Of a DNA stretch of 5,293 nt, positions 1 to 5,293 are shown piece after piece. The position numbers were made by a program, and so were the translations under genes. Origin of the DNA: CAZGSG01 sp964528095 (lineage in GTDB: Bacteria; Bacteroidota; Bacteroidia; Chitinophagales; Chitinophagaceae); the NCBI GenBank assembly GCA_964528095.1, contig CAZGSG010000393.1, positions 1-5,293 on the forward strand, given 5' to 3'. The notes below the pieces were generated by a model, which ran no database searches, was not told the DNA's origin, and saw nothing but the letters and a program-made list of their open reading frames with translations. Every line of letters starts with the position of its first letter. Within the stretch, counting starts at the first letter, position 1.

Positions 1-2
1 GT

Positions 3-995
3 ATGGATTTAATGGTAGATATAAACCTGCAGAAATTAGCTCAACCAATCAGGTATGGTGATAATATACTGCTTACGGGTTCCTGTTTTACAGAACACAT
101 AGGAAATGCGCTTGCAGGACTGAAACATAAAGTACTGCAAAATCCGAATGGGATACTCTTCGACCCTGCAAGTGTTTGCGAAAGCCTTGTATCTTATACG
201 GAGAATAAAAAATACGTCGCGGAAGATCTTTTCCAGTTAAATGAAGTATGGCAAAGCTGGCAGCATCATTCGCGTTTTTCAAATACAGACAGGGAGGAAT
301 GCCTGGCTGGCATTAATGAATCACAGGAACAGGCCCATCAGTTTCTGAAAAATGCCGATTGGCTTATTATAACGCTGGGTTCCTCATTTTCTTACCGGCT
401 TCGTGAACCACATGGGCGCAGCAATGGAGGGGTTGCCAATTGTCATCGCGCGCCAGCACAATGGTTCAATAAACATTTGCTGGAGATCACCGAAACGATT
501 TCCCTGCTGGATAATTGTTATCATAAATTAATGCGGTTCAACCCCGGTTTGCATATCATATTTACGGTGAGTCCTGTGAGGCATATACGGGATGGGGTAG
601 TGGAGAATAACCGCAGTAAGGCCCGCCTGATCGAAGCCGTTCACCATATGGTCAATAAATTCGACCGGCTTTATTATTTTCCCGCATACGAACTGGTGAT
701 CGATGTGCTCCGCGATTATCGGTTTTATGATATAGACCTTGCGCATCCTAACTACCTGGCCACGAATTTTGTATTAGAAAAATTCGCCGGGTCCTGCATT
801 GATCTTTCATCACAGGAATTGATGAAAGAGGTAAAGAAGATCGTCATAGCCAGAAAACACAAAGCGTTTCAGCCAGGCACCAATGCACACCGTCAATTCC
901 TGCTTTCTTATTATGAAAAGACAAAAGCTTTACAGGAAAAGTTTTCATCTCTTGATCTCACAGAAGAATTAGACTACTTTTCGCGGGGATTTTAG
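3..995 (+). CDS. GSCFA-domain protein (SGNH-hydrolase-like), function unknown
   Basis: A 330-residue protein carrying the GSCFA family signature. Visible blocks are GSCF at residues 26-29, NPNGILFDP at 47-55, TLGSSF at 124-129, NCH at 146-148, TVSPVRH at 188-194, NNRSKA at 202-207, YFPAYE at 225-230 and DLAHPN at 245-250. The family is distantly related to SGNH/GDSL esterases. By analogy Ser27 would be the nucleophile and Asp245/His248 the late Asp-x-x-His pair; this assignment is inferred. No signal peptide or membrane segment is visible, so it is probably cytoplasmic. The length fits the family (roughly 320 residues). The ATG at position 3 is used, but the ATG at 12 (Met4) is equally possible, and a start before the window cannot be excluded. 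The substrate is unknown to me, and the convergent galM downstream gives no clue. Family call is firm; enzymatic role is not. Confidence 0.9.
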   Translation: MDLMVDINLQKLAQPIRYGDNILLTGSCFTEHIGNALAGLKHKVLQNPNGILFDPASVCESLVSYTENKKYVAEDLFQLNEVWQSWQHHSRFSNTDREECLAGINESQEQAHQFLKNADWLIITLGSSFSYRLREPHGRSNGGVANCHRAPAQWFNKHLLEITETISLLDNCYHKLMRFNPGLHIIFTVSPVRHIRDGVVENNRSKARLIEAVHHMVNKFDRLYYFPAYELVIDVLRDYRFYDIDLAHPNYLATNFVLEKFAGSCIDLSSQELMKEVKKIVIARKHKAFQPGTNAHRQFLLSYYEKTKALQEKFSSLDLTEELDYFSRGF

Positions 996-1037
996 CACGC
1001 AGCCAGGAGGCGGTTTTTGGGAACCCTGATGTCCTTC

Positions 1038-1103
1038 TTCGTATCTCGGTCGTATCTGCTTCGTATCTCGTTCGTATCCCGGTCGTATCCCGTTCGTCTG
1101 CCC
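1038..1103. repeat. Tandem array of six 11-bp units
   Basis: Six contiguous units of exactly 11 bp start at 1038, 1049, 1060, 1071, 1082 and 1093. The first five fit the consensus KTCGTATCYCG with at most two differences: units 1 and 3 are identical (TTCGTATCTCG), unit 4 is TTCGTATCCCG, unit 5 GTCGTATCCCG and unit 2 GTCGTATCTGC. The sixth (TTCGTCTGCCC) is degenerate. The core TCGTATC is invariant in five units. The array begins 43 bases after the GSCFA stop codon, in non-coding DNA between convergent genes. A period of 11 bp is not a multiple of three and is close to one helical turn, so each unit shows the same face of the DNA. No spacers separate the units, so it is not CRISPR. Function unknown. 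Confidence 0.93.
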
Positions 1104-1173
1104 TTTGTGCCTTCTTCGCCCCTTATTCACTGTAATTGAAACAAATAGGCGAATAATGGACGAAGGGTTTCTT
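1101..1173 (+). terminator. Long imperfect hairpin with T-rich tail, candidate terminator of the GSCFA gene
   Basis: Bases 1101-1120 pair with 1148-1167 across a 27-base loop. Seventeen of 20 positions can pair (one G-U), with mismatches at 1109/1159, 1111/1157 and 1114/1154. The outer end starts CCCTTT/GAAGGG and the inner end is TTCGCC/GGCGAA. TTTCTT follows at 1168-1173, as expected of an intrinsic terminator for plus-strand transcription. The loop is longer than usual and the T tract is short and interrupted, so the terminator role is tentative. Its left arm overlaps the last, degenerate unit of the 11-bp array by three bases. Confidence 0.5.
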
Positions 1174-1181
1174 AATCATTG

Positions 1182-1218
1182 CGGAGGGTGCTTTCGAGCA
1201 AATAGCGAAGCGCCTCCG
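1182..1218. other. Second intergenic hairpin between the convergent genes
   Basis: CGGAGG (1182-1187) pairs with CCTCCG (1213-1218). After a small bulge with a possible T-G pair (1189/1212), GCTT (1190-1193) pairs with AAGC (1208-1211) and CG (1195-1196) with CG (1206-1207), leaving the 9-base loop AGCAAATAG. No T run follows on either strand, so it is not a classic intrinsic terminator. Its position about 70 bases beyond the galM stop codon fits a 3'-end stabilising structure or part of a two-way termination zone, but this is inference. Confidence 0.45.
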
Positions 1219-1286
1219 AACAAACCATGCAATAGCCACGTTGGGAATGTCATTTTTGCATTTTGAGTTCAAACCCCGATCCCGGA

Positions 1287-2339
1287 TTATCGGACTTCCA
1301 GGGATACTTTATACATGGTTTTTGTGTGATATACCTGCCCGGGGCGCAATATGGTCTCCGGAAAATGAGGGATATTAATAGCATTGGGATGTTGCTGTGT
1401 TTCAAAACAAAGCCCTGAAAAAGGTGAATAAGGCTGTTGTTTTTTTCCTGTGATAAAAGGCATCCATTTACCCGTGTAAAAATGAACGACCGGTTCTGAT
1501 GTGAACACCGCTAGTTTTATTCCTGATCTTTTTGAAAAGGCTTCTGCTGCAAAATGAAGCCCTGTATTTTCTTTGTCTGCATTTATTACAAAACTCTGAT
1601 CGTAACCATCCGCAGGCAACCAGTCATCGCTTATTTTTTTTACGGACGTAAAATCATAGATCGTGTTTTTTACAGGCACCAGTTCTCCGGTAACAGTAAA
1701 GTCAGCATTTTGCTCAAGCATCAGTGCCGCGTTTAATTTTACATAGTGATCGGCTATCGTTCCTGATCCGTTATCGAGATTAAAATAACTATGATGTGTC
1801 AGGTTTATCGCTGTTGGTTTGTCCGTCACCGCGTGGTATTCATATACCAGTTCGCCTGCCGTGGTTAATTCAAAACTAATGGTAATATCGAGCGTTCCGG
1901 GATAACCTTCTTCTCCATCCACACTTCGGTATTTTAAAACAAGCGTATTGTGAGAAAAAGAATCAACGGTCCATACCTTCTTATCAAATCCATTAAATCC
2001 GCCATGCAATTGATTAGTCCCTACATTGGAAGAAATCTTATAACTATTGTTATCAATTTTAAATGACGCGTTTGCAACGCGGTTGGCATAACGTCCGATA
2101 GCGGCACCGAAATAAGGATAGTTTGCAAGATACTCCTCCGATAAATAATCCGCGGGGTTATCAAATCCTAAAACAATATCGTTGGTCTCTTCATTTTGTC
2201 CACGGATCCTGAATGCGGTGATGATGGCCCCGTAGTTGGTAATATCCACGGCAGTTCCATTTGCATTTGTCAGCGTGAACAAATAAACCTTTTCGCCATG
2301 TGCTGTTGAAAAACAATATTGTGTATCTGCTATGATCAT
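1287..2339 (-). CDS. galM: Aldose 1-epimerase / galactose mutarotase
   Basis: A 350-residue GalM-family enzyme. It interconverts the alpha and beta anomers of galactose or glucose, feeding the Leloir pathway. Motifs: GRYANR at 82-87, QLHGG at 110-114 (sugar-binding His112), THHSYFNL at 181-188 (His183, equivalent to the catalytic acid), GYDQSF at 245-250 (Asp247, sugar binding) and the C-terminal ETQQHPNA from Glu313, equivalent to the catalytic base. All expected active-site residues are present, so it should be active. The ATG at 2339 is preferred because the protein then begins just before the conserved N-terminal strands (KVYLFTLTNANG). An in-frame TTG at 2393 would add 18 residues that lack a clear signal peptide or lipobox. 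The enzyme is therefore predicted cytoplasmic. No other galactose genes are in the window. It lies 127 bases downstream of miaE on the same strand, so co-transcription is possible but not shown. Confidence 0.95.
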   Translation of the reverse strand: MIIADTQYCFSTAHGEKVYLFTLTNANGTAVDITNYGAIITAFRIRGQNEETNDIVLGFDNPADYLSEEYLANYPYFGAAIGRYANRVANASFKIDNNSYKISSNVGTNQLHGGFNGFDKKVWTVDSFSHNTLVLKYRSVDGEEGYPGTLDITISFELTTAGELVYEYHAVTDKPTAINLTHHSYFNLDNGSGTIADHYVKLNAALMLEQNADFTVTGELVPVKNTIYDFTSVKKISDDWLPADGYDQSFVINADKENTGLHFAAEAFSKRSGIKLAVFTSEPVVHFYTGKWMPFITGKKQQPYSPFSGLCFETQQHPNAINIPHFPETILRPGQVYHTKTMYKVSLEVR

Positions 2340-2414
2340 AGTTTTAACGTATTGCAAGCCGGTTAACAGGCAAGATTTAAAAGAAAAAATCAAACCGGAT
2401 CTTTCATAACATCC

Positions 2415-2460
2415 TCAAAGATCAGGGTCTGATTTTTGAATTTTTAATTTTGATTTTTGA
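2415..2460. repeat. Three copies of a 10-bp element (TGATYTTTGA), two forming a hairpin
   Basis: TGATTTTTGA occurs at 2430-2439 and again at 2451-2460, 21 bp apart, about two helical turns. A one-mismatch copy lies in opposite orientation at 2415-2424. The opposed copies form an inverted repeat: TCAAAGATCAG (2415-2425), loop GGT, CTGATTTTTGA (2429-2439). As plus-strand RNA all 11 pairs form with one G-U; as minus-strand RNA one pair becomes A-C. The cluster sits between the miaE stop and the galM start, so it could be an operator upstream of galM or a 3'-end structure for miaE. No T run follows the hairpin in the miaE direction, which weakens a terminator reading. The DNA is very A/T-rich, so chance similarity contributes. 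Confidence 0.6.
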
Positions 2461-2466
2461 GTTATT

Positions 2467-3075
2467 CTAATGGATCCTGTCGCCACGGACTTCCAGGCCC
2501 TGAAGCATCCCGCCTTCATATTCCAGCCATTCTTTCCACCGGGTCCTTACTTTGTCTTTTTCAAGATAGGTTTCGGCCAGGTCGATAAAAAGTGTATAGT
2601 GTCCGGCCTCGCTTTCCATAAAACGGCGATAAAAATTACGCAGGTATTCATCATCCAGTCCTTCACTAAGCCGTTTGAATCTTTCACAACTGCGGGCCTC
2701 AATAAGTGCCATCATCAATAAGTGATCGAGAAACCGGTCTTCCCAACGACCGCCTTTGCGCATAAAACTCACCAGGTTATTCACATACTCGTCTTTTCGC
2801 TGTTTGCCCAGTTGCAAACCTCTTTTATGGAGTTCAGCAAGGACCAGGCGAAAATGGCCCCATTCTTCCGTTACAATAGGCGATAATTCACGGACGAGTT
2901 TCTCCTGGTCGCTATACCGCTGAATCAGCGTGATACAGGTGGTGGCTGCTTTCTGCTCGCAGTATGCATGATCTGTAAGTATCTCTTCGAGCGACTTTTC
3001 AGCCAGGTTTACCCATCTTGGATCGGTAGGCAACTGCAGTCCGAGTATATTTTTTGTGTCCTGGGATAACTCCAT
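2467..3075 (-). CDS. miaE: tRNA-(2-methylthio-N6-isopentenyl-A37) hydroxylase MiaE
   Basis: A 202-residue ferritin-like diiron protein. MiaE uses oxygen to hydroxylate the isopentenyl group of ms2i6A at position 37 of tRNAs reading U-initial codons, after MiaA and MiaB have acted. The four-helix diiron pattern is visible: Glu40 (CEQKAA), Glu71-x-x-His74 (EEWGH), Glu126 in the family signature LIEARSCERF, and Glu156-x-x-His159 (ESEAGH). The length matches short bacterial MiaE proteins of about 200 residues. The ATG at 3075 is chosen because MELSQDTKNILGLQLPTDPRW is a typical N-terminus. An in-frame TTG at 3225 would add 50 unlike residues and run across the rpsO promoter. The gene is divergent from rpsO, with 161 bases between starts, and galM follows it on the same strand. 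MiaA and MiaB are not in the window. Confidence 0.94.
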   Translation of the reverse strand: MELSQDTKNILGLQLPTDPRWVNLAEKSLEEILTDHAYCEQKAATTCITLIQRYSDQEKLVRELSPIVTEEWGHFRLVLAELHKRGLQLGKQRKDEYVNNLVSFMRKGGRWEDRFLDHLLMMALIEARSCERFKRLSEGLDDEYLRNFYRRFMESEAGHYTLFIDLAETYLEKDKVRTRWKEWLEYEGGMLQGLEVRGDRIH

Positions 3076-3079
3076 ATTG

Positions 3080-3087
3080 CAAAAATA
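3080..3087 (-). promoter_or_regulatory. Possible -7 box for miaE (TATTTTTG)
   Basis: On the minus strand TATTTTTG fits the Bacteroidota -7 consensus TAnnTTTG exactly and ends four bases before the miaE ATG. No TTTG is found at the expected -33 distance, where TATT stands instead. If used, transcription would start at or next to the ATG, giving a leaderless message. A/T-rich DNA makes chance matches likely, so this is weak. Confidence 0.25.
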
Positions 3088-3151
3088 AGTCCCTGGGGCC
3101 TTAAAAAATAGGGGTTTAGCGCCAGAAAGGGTAATTTTGGCATGGCAATCT

Positions 3152-3182
3152 TTTGCAATTCCCTCCCGTTGCCTTACCTTTG
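3152..3182 (+). promoter_or_regulatory. Bacteroidota-type sigma-A promoter of rpsO
   Basis: TTTG at 3152-3155, exactly 19 bases, then TACCTTTG at 3175-3182. This matches the Bacteroidota primary-sigma consensus (TTTG, N19, TAnnTTTG) at every defined position. Transcription should begin near 3189, giving an rpsO leader of roughly 48 bases. A full match with ideal spacing suits a strongly expressed ribosomal-protein gene and also places the organism in this phylum. Confidence 0.85.
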
Positions 3183-3211
3183 CCGCCACAAAATATAATA
3201 GGATAAAAAAC

Positions 3212-3223
3212 GGAGAAATCTCC
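3212..3223 (+). promoter_or_regulatory. Small hairpin in the rpsO leader
   Basis: GGAGAAATCTCC can fold with GGAG paired to CTCC, or with five pairs and a two-base loop. It ends 13 bases before the rpsO ATG, inside the predicted leader. Its GGAG lies 21 bases from the start codon, too far for a normal Shine-Dalgarno sequence. S15 represses its own message in several bacteria through leader structures that differ between phyla, so this could belong to such an operator. That role is inferred from position only. Confidence 0.35.
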
Positions 3224-3236
3224 AAAACAGAAAAAG

Positions 3237-3506
3237 ATGCCTTTAACTAAAGAAAAAACAACAGCCATTTTTACAGAATTCGGTGGTAAGGCTACCAATA
3301 CCGGTTCTATTGAAGGTCAGATCGCTCAATTAACCGAGCGCATCAGCCAGATCAGTGGTCACCTTCAGCAAAACAAAAAAGATTTTTCTACTCACCGTGG
3401 ACTGATGACCCTGGTAGGTAAACGTAAACGTTTATTGAACTACCTGCAAAAACACAATCTTACTGGCTATCGTCAGTTGATCGAAAAGCTTGGATTAAGA
3501 AAATAA
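3237..3506 (+). CDS. rpsO: 30S ribosomal protein S15
   Basis: An 89-residue protein, the standard length of bacterial S15. S15 is a primary binder of the 16S rRNA central domain and takes part in a bridge to the 50S subunit. Recognisable blocks are EFGGKATNTGSIEGQIA (14-30), ERISQISGHLQQNKKDF (34-50), HRGLMTLVGKRKRLLNYL (53-70) and the C-terminal YRQLIEKLGLRK (78-89). The TGS turn (22-24), His42 and Asp49 match rRNA-contacting positions of the family. The ATG at 3237 gives the usual N-terminus; the sequence before it is A-rich with no close Shine-Dalgarno, normal for Bacteroidota. A consensus promoter lies 55 bases upstream. pnp follows after 258 bases on the same strand, the widespread rpsO-pnp order. 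Confidence 0.98.
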   Translation: MPLTKEKTTAIFTEFGGKATNTGSIEGQIAQLTERISQISGHLQQNKKDFSTHRGLMTLVGKRKRLLNYLQKHNLTGYRQLIEKLGLRK

Positions 3507-3550
3507 GACGTTCTGCTCATCCCGCAAGGATGTTAGGGAAGTCTTTTATT
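3505..3550 (+). terminator. Terminator-like hairpin overlapping the rpsO stop codon
   Basis: AAGAC (3505-3509, beginning in the TAA stop) pairs with GTCTT (3541-3545), and TTC (3511-3513) with GAA (3538-3540). After an internal loop, CATCC (3518-3522) pairs with GGATG (3528-3532) around the loop CGCAA. The downstream side runs GTCTTTTATT, giving a T-rich end. It could be a leaky terminator or a 3'-end stabiliser of the rpsO message; the internal loop lowers confidence. Confidence 0.4.
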
Positions 3551-3595
3551 CTCCAGTTTTATTTCAGCGCAAAGCTTAAGAAACTATATAAATGA

Positions 3596-3636
3596 TTATT
3601 CCCAACTTCCGAAACGATGTTGGGAATAACTGTTTT
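3596..3636 (+). terminator. Perfect 11-bp stem-loop in the rpsO-pnp spacer, likely intrinsic terminator
   Basis: TTATTCCCAAC (3596-3606) and GTTGGGAATAA (3619-3629) are exact reverse complements across a 12-base loop. CTGTTTT follows at 3630-3636, so an intrinsic or partial terminator is plausible. Only five of 11 pairs are G-C. The position matches that of the terminator between rpsO and pnp in E. coli, which is partly read through. It could also be an RNA processing site. Confidence 0.6.
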
Positions 3637-3697
3637 ATGATGTTACGGTATTTGCAGAACGGATGCAGCCGGCAACACGATAAAAGGGGAATTTGAC

Positions 3698-3745
3698 AGG
3701 CTATATCGCCGCAAACAAAACCTGGCTCCGGCATGACCGTAGCCT
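3698..3745 (+). promoter_or_regulatory. Stem-loop in the pnp leader
   Basis: AGGCTA (3698-3703) pairs with TAGCCT (3740-3745), extended by a possible T-G pair at 3704/3739. Above an internal loop, GCCG (3708-3711) pairs with CGGC (3729-3732), leaving a 17-base loop. The structure ends 19 bases before the pnp ATG. In E. coli the pnp leader forms a stem cut by RNase III and then degraded by PNPase, giving autoregulation. Similar use here is only inferred from position. I found no consensus promoter between 3507 and 3764, so pnp may depend on read-through from rpsO. Confidence 0.35.
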
Positions 3746-3764
3746 TATACTTCAAACAATTTCT

Positions 3765-5293
3765 ATGTTACAACAACCAATACGCAAAACATTTGACATA
3801 GGCGGAGGCCGCATGGTGACGATCGAAACAGGTCGCCTTGCCCGCCAGGCTGATGGCGCAGTTACTGTATCCAGCGGCAATTGCATGATATTGGCAACCG
3901 TAGTTGCCAATAAAGAACCAAAAGAGGGACAAAGCTTTTTTCCATTGACAGTAGACTATCAGGAAAAATTTGCTTCAGCAGGTCGTATCCCTGGTTCATT
4001 TTTTAAAAGAGAAGCTCGTCTGAATGATTATGAGATCCTTACCAGCCGCCTCATCGATCGCGCACTGCGCCCTTTATTTCCTGATGACTATTTATGCGAG
4101 GTACAGGTATTGGTATCACTGATTTCAAGTGATGCGGAGATCATGCCTGATGCCATGGCTTGCCTGGCTGCTTCAGCAGCGCTCGCCGTATCAGATATTC
4201 CCATTAAGGAAGTGATTTCTGAAGTGAGAGTAGGACGGGTAAATGGTGAATTCATCATTAATCCAACCCGCAGCGAATTAGAAGAATCCGATATCGAATT
4301 CCTTGTAGCTGCTACAGAAAAAAACCTGATGATGGTAGAAGGTGAAGCGCAGGAATGCAGCGAAGCCGACCTTGTACAGGTATTACAACTCGCACACGAT
4401 GCTATCCGTGTACAGATCAAAGCACAGGAAGAATTGCGTGATCTGAAAGGAGTGACTGGTAAAAGAGACTATACCAAACCCGCTACTGATCCTGCACTGG
4501 AAGAAAAAGTAAAAGCATTTGCCCAGCAAAAAGTATATGAAGTAGCCAAAGGCGCTTTGCCAAAACACGAGCGCAGCGATAAATTCGCCGCTATCAAGGA
4601 AGAGTTGATGACCTATCTTAAGTCTGAACTGGCAGAAGGCGAATCATTACCTGATCTTACAAAGAAACTGGCATCTACTTATTATGGCGATCTGCAATAT
4701 TATGTAGTACGGGATATGATCCTGGATGAAAAGATCCGTCTCGACGGACGTGGTCTCGAAGATGTACGTGGATTGGATATGGAAACAGATGTTTTACCGT
4801 CTCCGCACGGATCTGCTTTGTTTACAAGAGGTGAAACACAGTCGCTTACGACAGTTACTTTCGGAACTGCTTTAGATGAATTGCTGATAGAAAGTGCAGC
4901 CAAATCATACGATTCTAAATTCTTTTTACATTATAATTTTCCTCCTTTCTCTACCGGTGAAGTGAAGATGATGAGAGGCCAGAGCCGCCGCGAAGTAGGT
5001 CATGGTAACCTGGCAATGCGTTCGCTCAAACAAATGATGCCGGGCAATGATTTCGCTTACACGGTTCGTATAGTAAGTGATATTCTTGAATCAAACGGTT
5101 CGTCTTCCATGGCTACTGTTTGCGCGGGATCACTTGCGTTGATGGATGCAGGTGTGCCTATTCCAAAACACGTATCAGGTGTGGAAATGGGATGGATCAG
5201 CAAGGGCGATAAATATGCGATCCTGACGGATATCCTGGGTGATGAAGATCATCTGGGTGATATGGACTTTAAAGTGACCGGTACCCGTGACGG
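3765..5293 (+). CDS. pnp: Polynucleotide phosphorylase (PNPase), 3' part beyond window
   Basis: An open frame of 509 complete codons with no stop, cut by the window end; full PNPases are about 700 residues. PNPase degrades RNA 3' to 5' with phosphate, releasing nucleoside diphosphates, as a ring-shaped trimer. The first RNase PH domain (about 1-220) shows TVDYQEKFASAGRIPGSFFKRE (62-83) and SRLIDRALRPLFP (94-106). A helical linker follows (about 240-315), then the second RNase PH domain from about 320, with FLHYNFPPFSTGE (387-399), RGQSRREVGHGNLA (404-417), the phosphate-site serines SNGSSS (443-448) and DILGDEDHLGDMDFKV (489-504). Asp495, Asp501 and Lys503 correspond to E. coli catalytic/metal residues Asp486, Asp492 and Lys494. 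The KH and S1 RNA-binding domains should lie past the edge. The ATG at 3765 gives a normal-length N-terminus (DIGGGRMVTIETGRLARQA); no Shine-Dalgarno precedes it. Confidence 0.97.
   Translation, partial: MLQQPIRKTFDIGGGRMVTIETGRLARQADGAVTVSSGNCMILATVVANKEPKEGQSFFPLTVDYQEKFASAGRIPGSFFKREARLNDYEILTSRLIDRALRPLFPDDYLCEVQVLVSLISSDAEIMPDAMACLAASAALAVSDIPIKEVISEVRVGRVNGEFIINPTRSELEESDIEFLVAATEKNLMMVEGEAQECSEADLVQVLQLAHDAIRVQIKAQEELRDLKGVTGKRDYTKPATDPALEEKVKAFAQQKVYEVAKGALPKHERSDKFAAIKEELMTYLKSELAEGESLPDLTKKLASTYYGDLQYYVVRDMILDEKIRLDGRGLEDVRGLDMETDVLPSPHGSALFTRGETQSLTTVTFGTALDELLIESAAKSYDSKFFLHYNFPPFSTGEVKMMRGQSRREVGHGNLAMRSLKQMMPGNDFAYTVRIVSDILESNGSSSMATVCAGSLALMDAGVPIPKHVSGVEMGWISKGDKYAILTDILGDEDHLGDMDFKVTGTRD

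Noticed and set aside
528..746. Minus-strand open frame opposite the GSCFA gene
   Set aside because: It lies entirely within the conserved GSCFA coding region and resembles no family I recognise.
1038..1103. Possible CRISPR array
   Set aside because: Units are only 11 bp and directly contiguous, with no spacers, and no cas genes are present in the window.
1554..1736. Plus-strand open frame opposite galM
   Set aside because: It lies entirely within galM on the other strand and has no recognisable motif; no separate promoter is seen.
2340..2393. N-terminal extension of GalM from an in-frame TTG, perhaps a lipoprotein signal
   Set aside because: The 18 added residues have a cysteine but no proper lipobox or basic N-terminal region, and the ATG at 2339 gives the usual cytosolic length.
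3076..3225. N-terminal extension of MiaE from an in-frame TTG
   Set aside because: The added 50 residues do not resemble MiaE, the start would be a rare TTG, and the stretch covers the consensus rpsO promoter. The ATG at 3075 gives the family's normal N-terminus.
3692..3695. TTTG as a -33 element for a pnp promoter
   Set aside because: No TAnnTTTG-like sequence lies about 19 bases downstream, where the DNA reads AACAAAAC.
3981..3991. A further match to the 11-bp array unit (GGTCGTATCCC) inside pnp
   Set aside because: It encodes part of the conserved PNPase motif AGRIPGSFF and is a single copy; the likeness is most simply due to chance.
4088..4903. Minus-strand open frames of 61-110 codons opposite pnp
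   Set aside because: They are mirror images of the strongly conserved pnp coding frame, with serine/threonine-rich, low-complexity translations typical of antisense shadows.

Overview
The window looks like ordinary chromosomal DNA from a member of the Bacteroidota, most likely close to Chitinophagaceae; that family placement is an inference from protein style. Three things support the phylum. One gene encodes a GSCFA-domain protein, a family common there. The starts lack Shine-Dalgarno sequences and are preceded by A/T-rich DNA. A textbook Bacteroidota promoter (TTTG, 19 bases, TAnnTTTG) lies in front of rpsO. I see no phage, transposon, CRISPR or defence genes.

Layout: (1) 3-995, plus strand, a GSCFA-domain SGNH-hydrolase-like protein of unknown substrate, its true start possibly lost at the window edge. 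(2) 996-1286, a 291-base gap between convergent genes with no credible ORF. It holds a tandem array of 11-bp units, a long imperfect inverted repeat followed by a short T-rich stretch, and a second hairpin. (3) 1287-2339, minus strand, galM, a cytosolic galactose mutarotase. (4) 2340-2466, an A/T-rich gap with three copies of a 10-bp element, two of which form an 11-bp hairpin. (5) 2467-3075, minus strand, miaE, a diiron tRNA hydroxylase. (6) 3076-3236, a divergent promoter region. (7) 3237-3506, plus strand, rpsO (ribosomal protein S15). (8) 3507-3764, a structured 258-base spacer with two terminator-like hairpins and a further stem-loop in the pnp leader. (9) 3765 to the window end, plus strand, the first 509 codons of pnp (polynucleotide phosphorylase).

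The clearest functional unit is rpsO-pnp, a gene order also known from Escherichia coli and many other bacteria, joining translation with RNA turnover. miaE, on the opposite strand, adds a tRNA-modification function, so the right half of the window is about RNA. galM and the GSCFA gene show no obvious functional link to it. All five reading frames appear intact. The noteworthy material is between the genes: the 11-bp array, the 10-bp element cluster and the structured rpsO-pnp spacer. I found no convincing evidence of a new multi-gene system.
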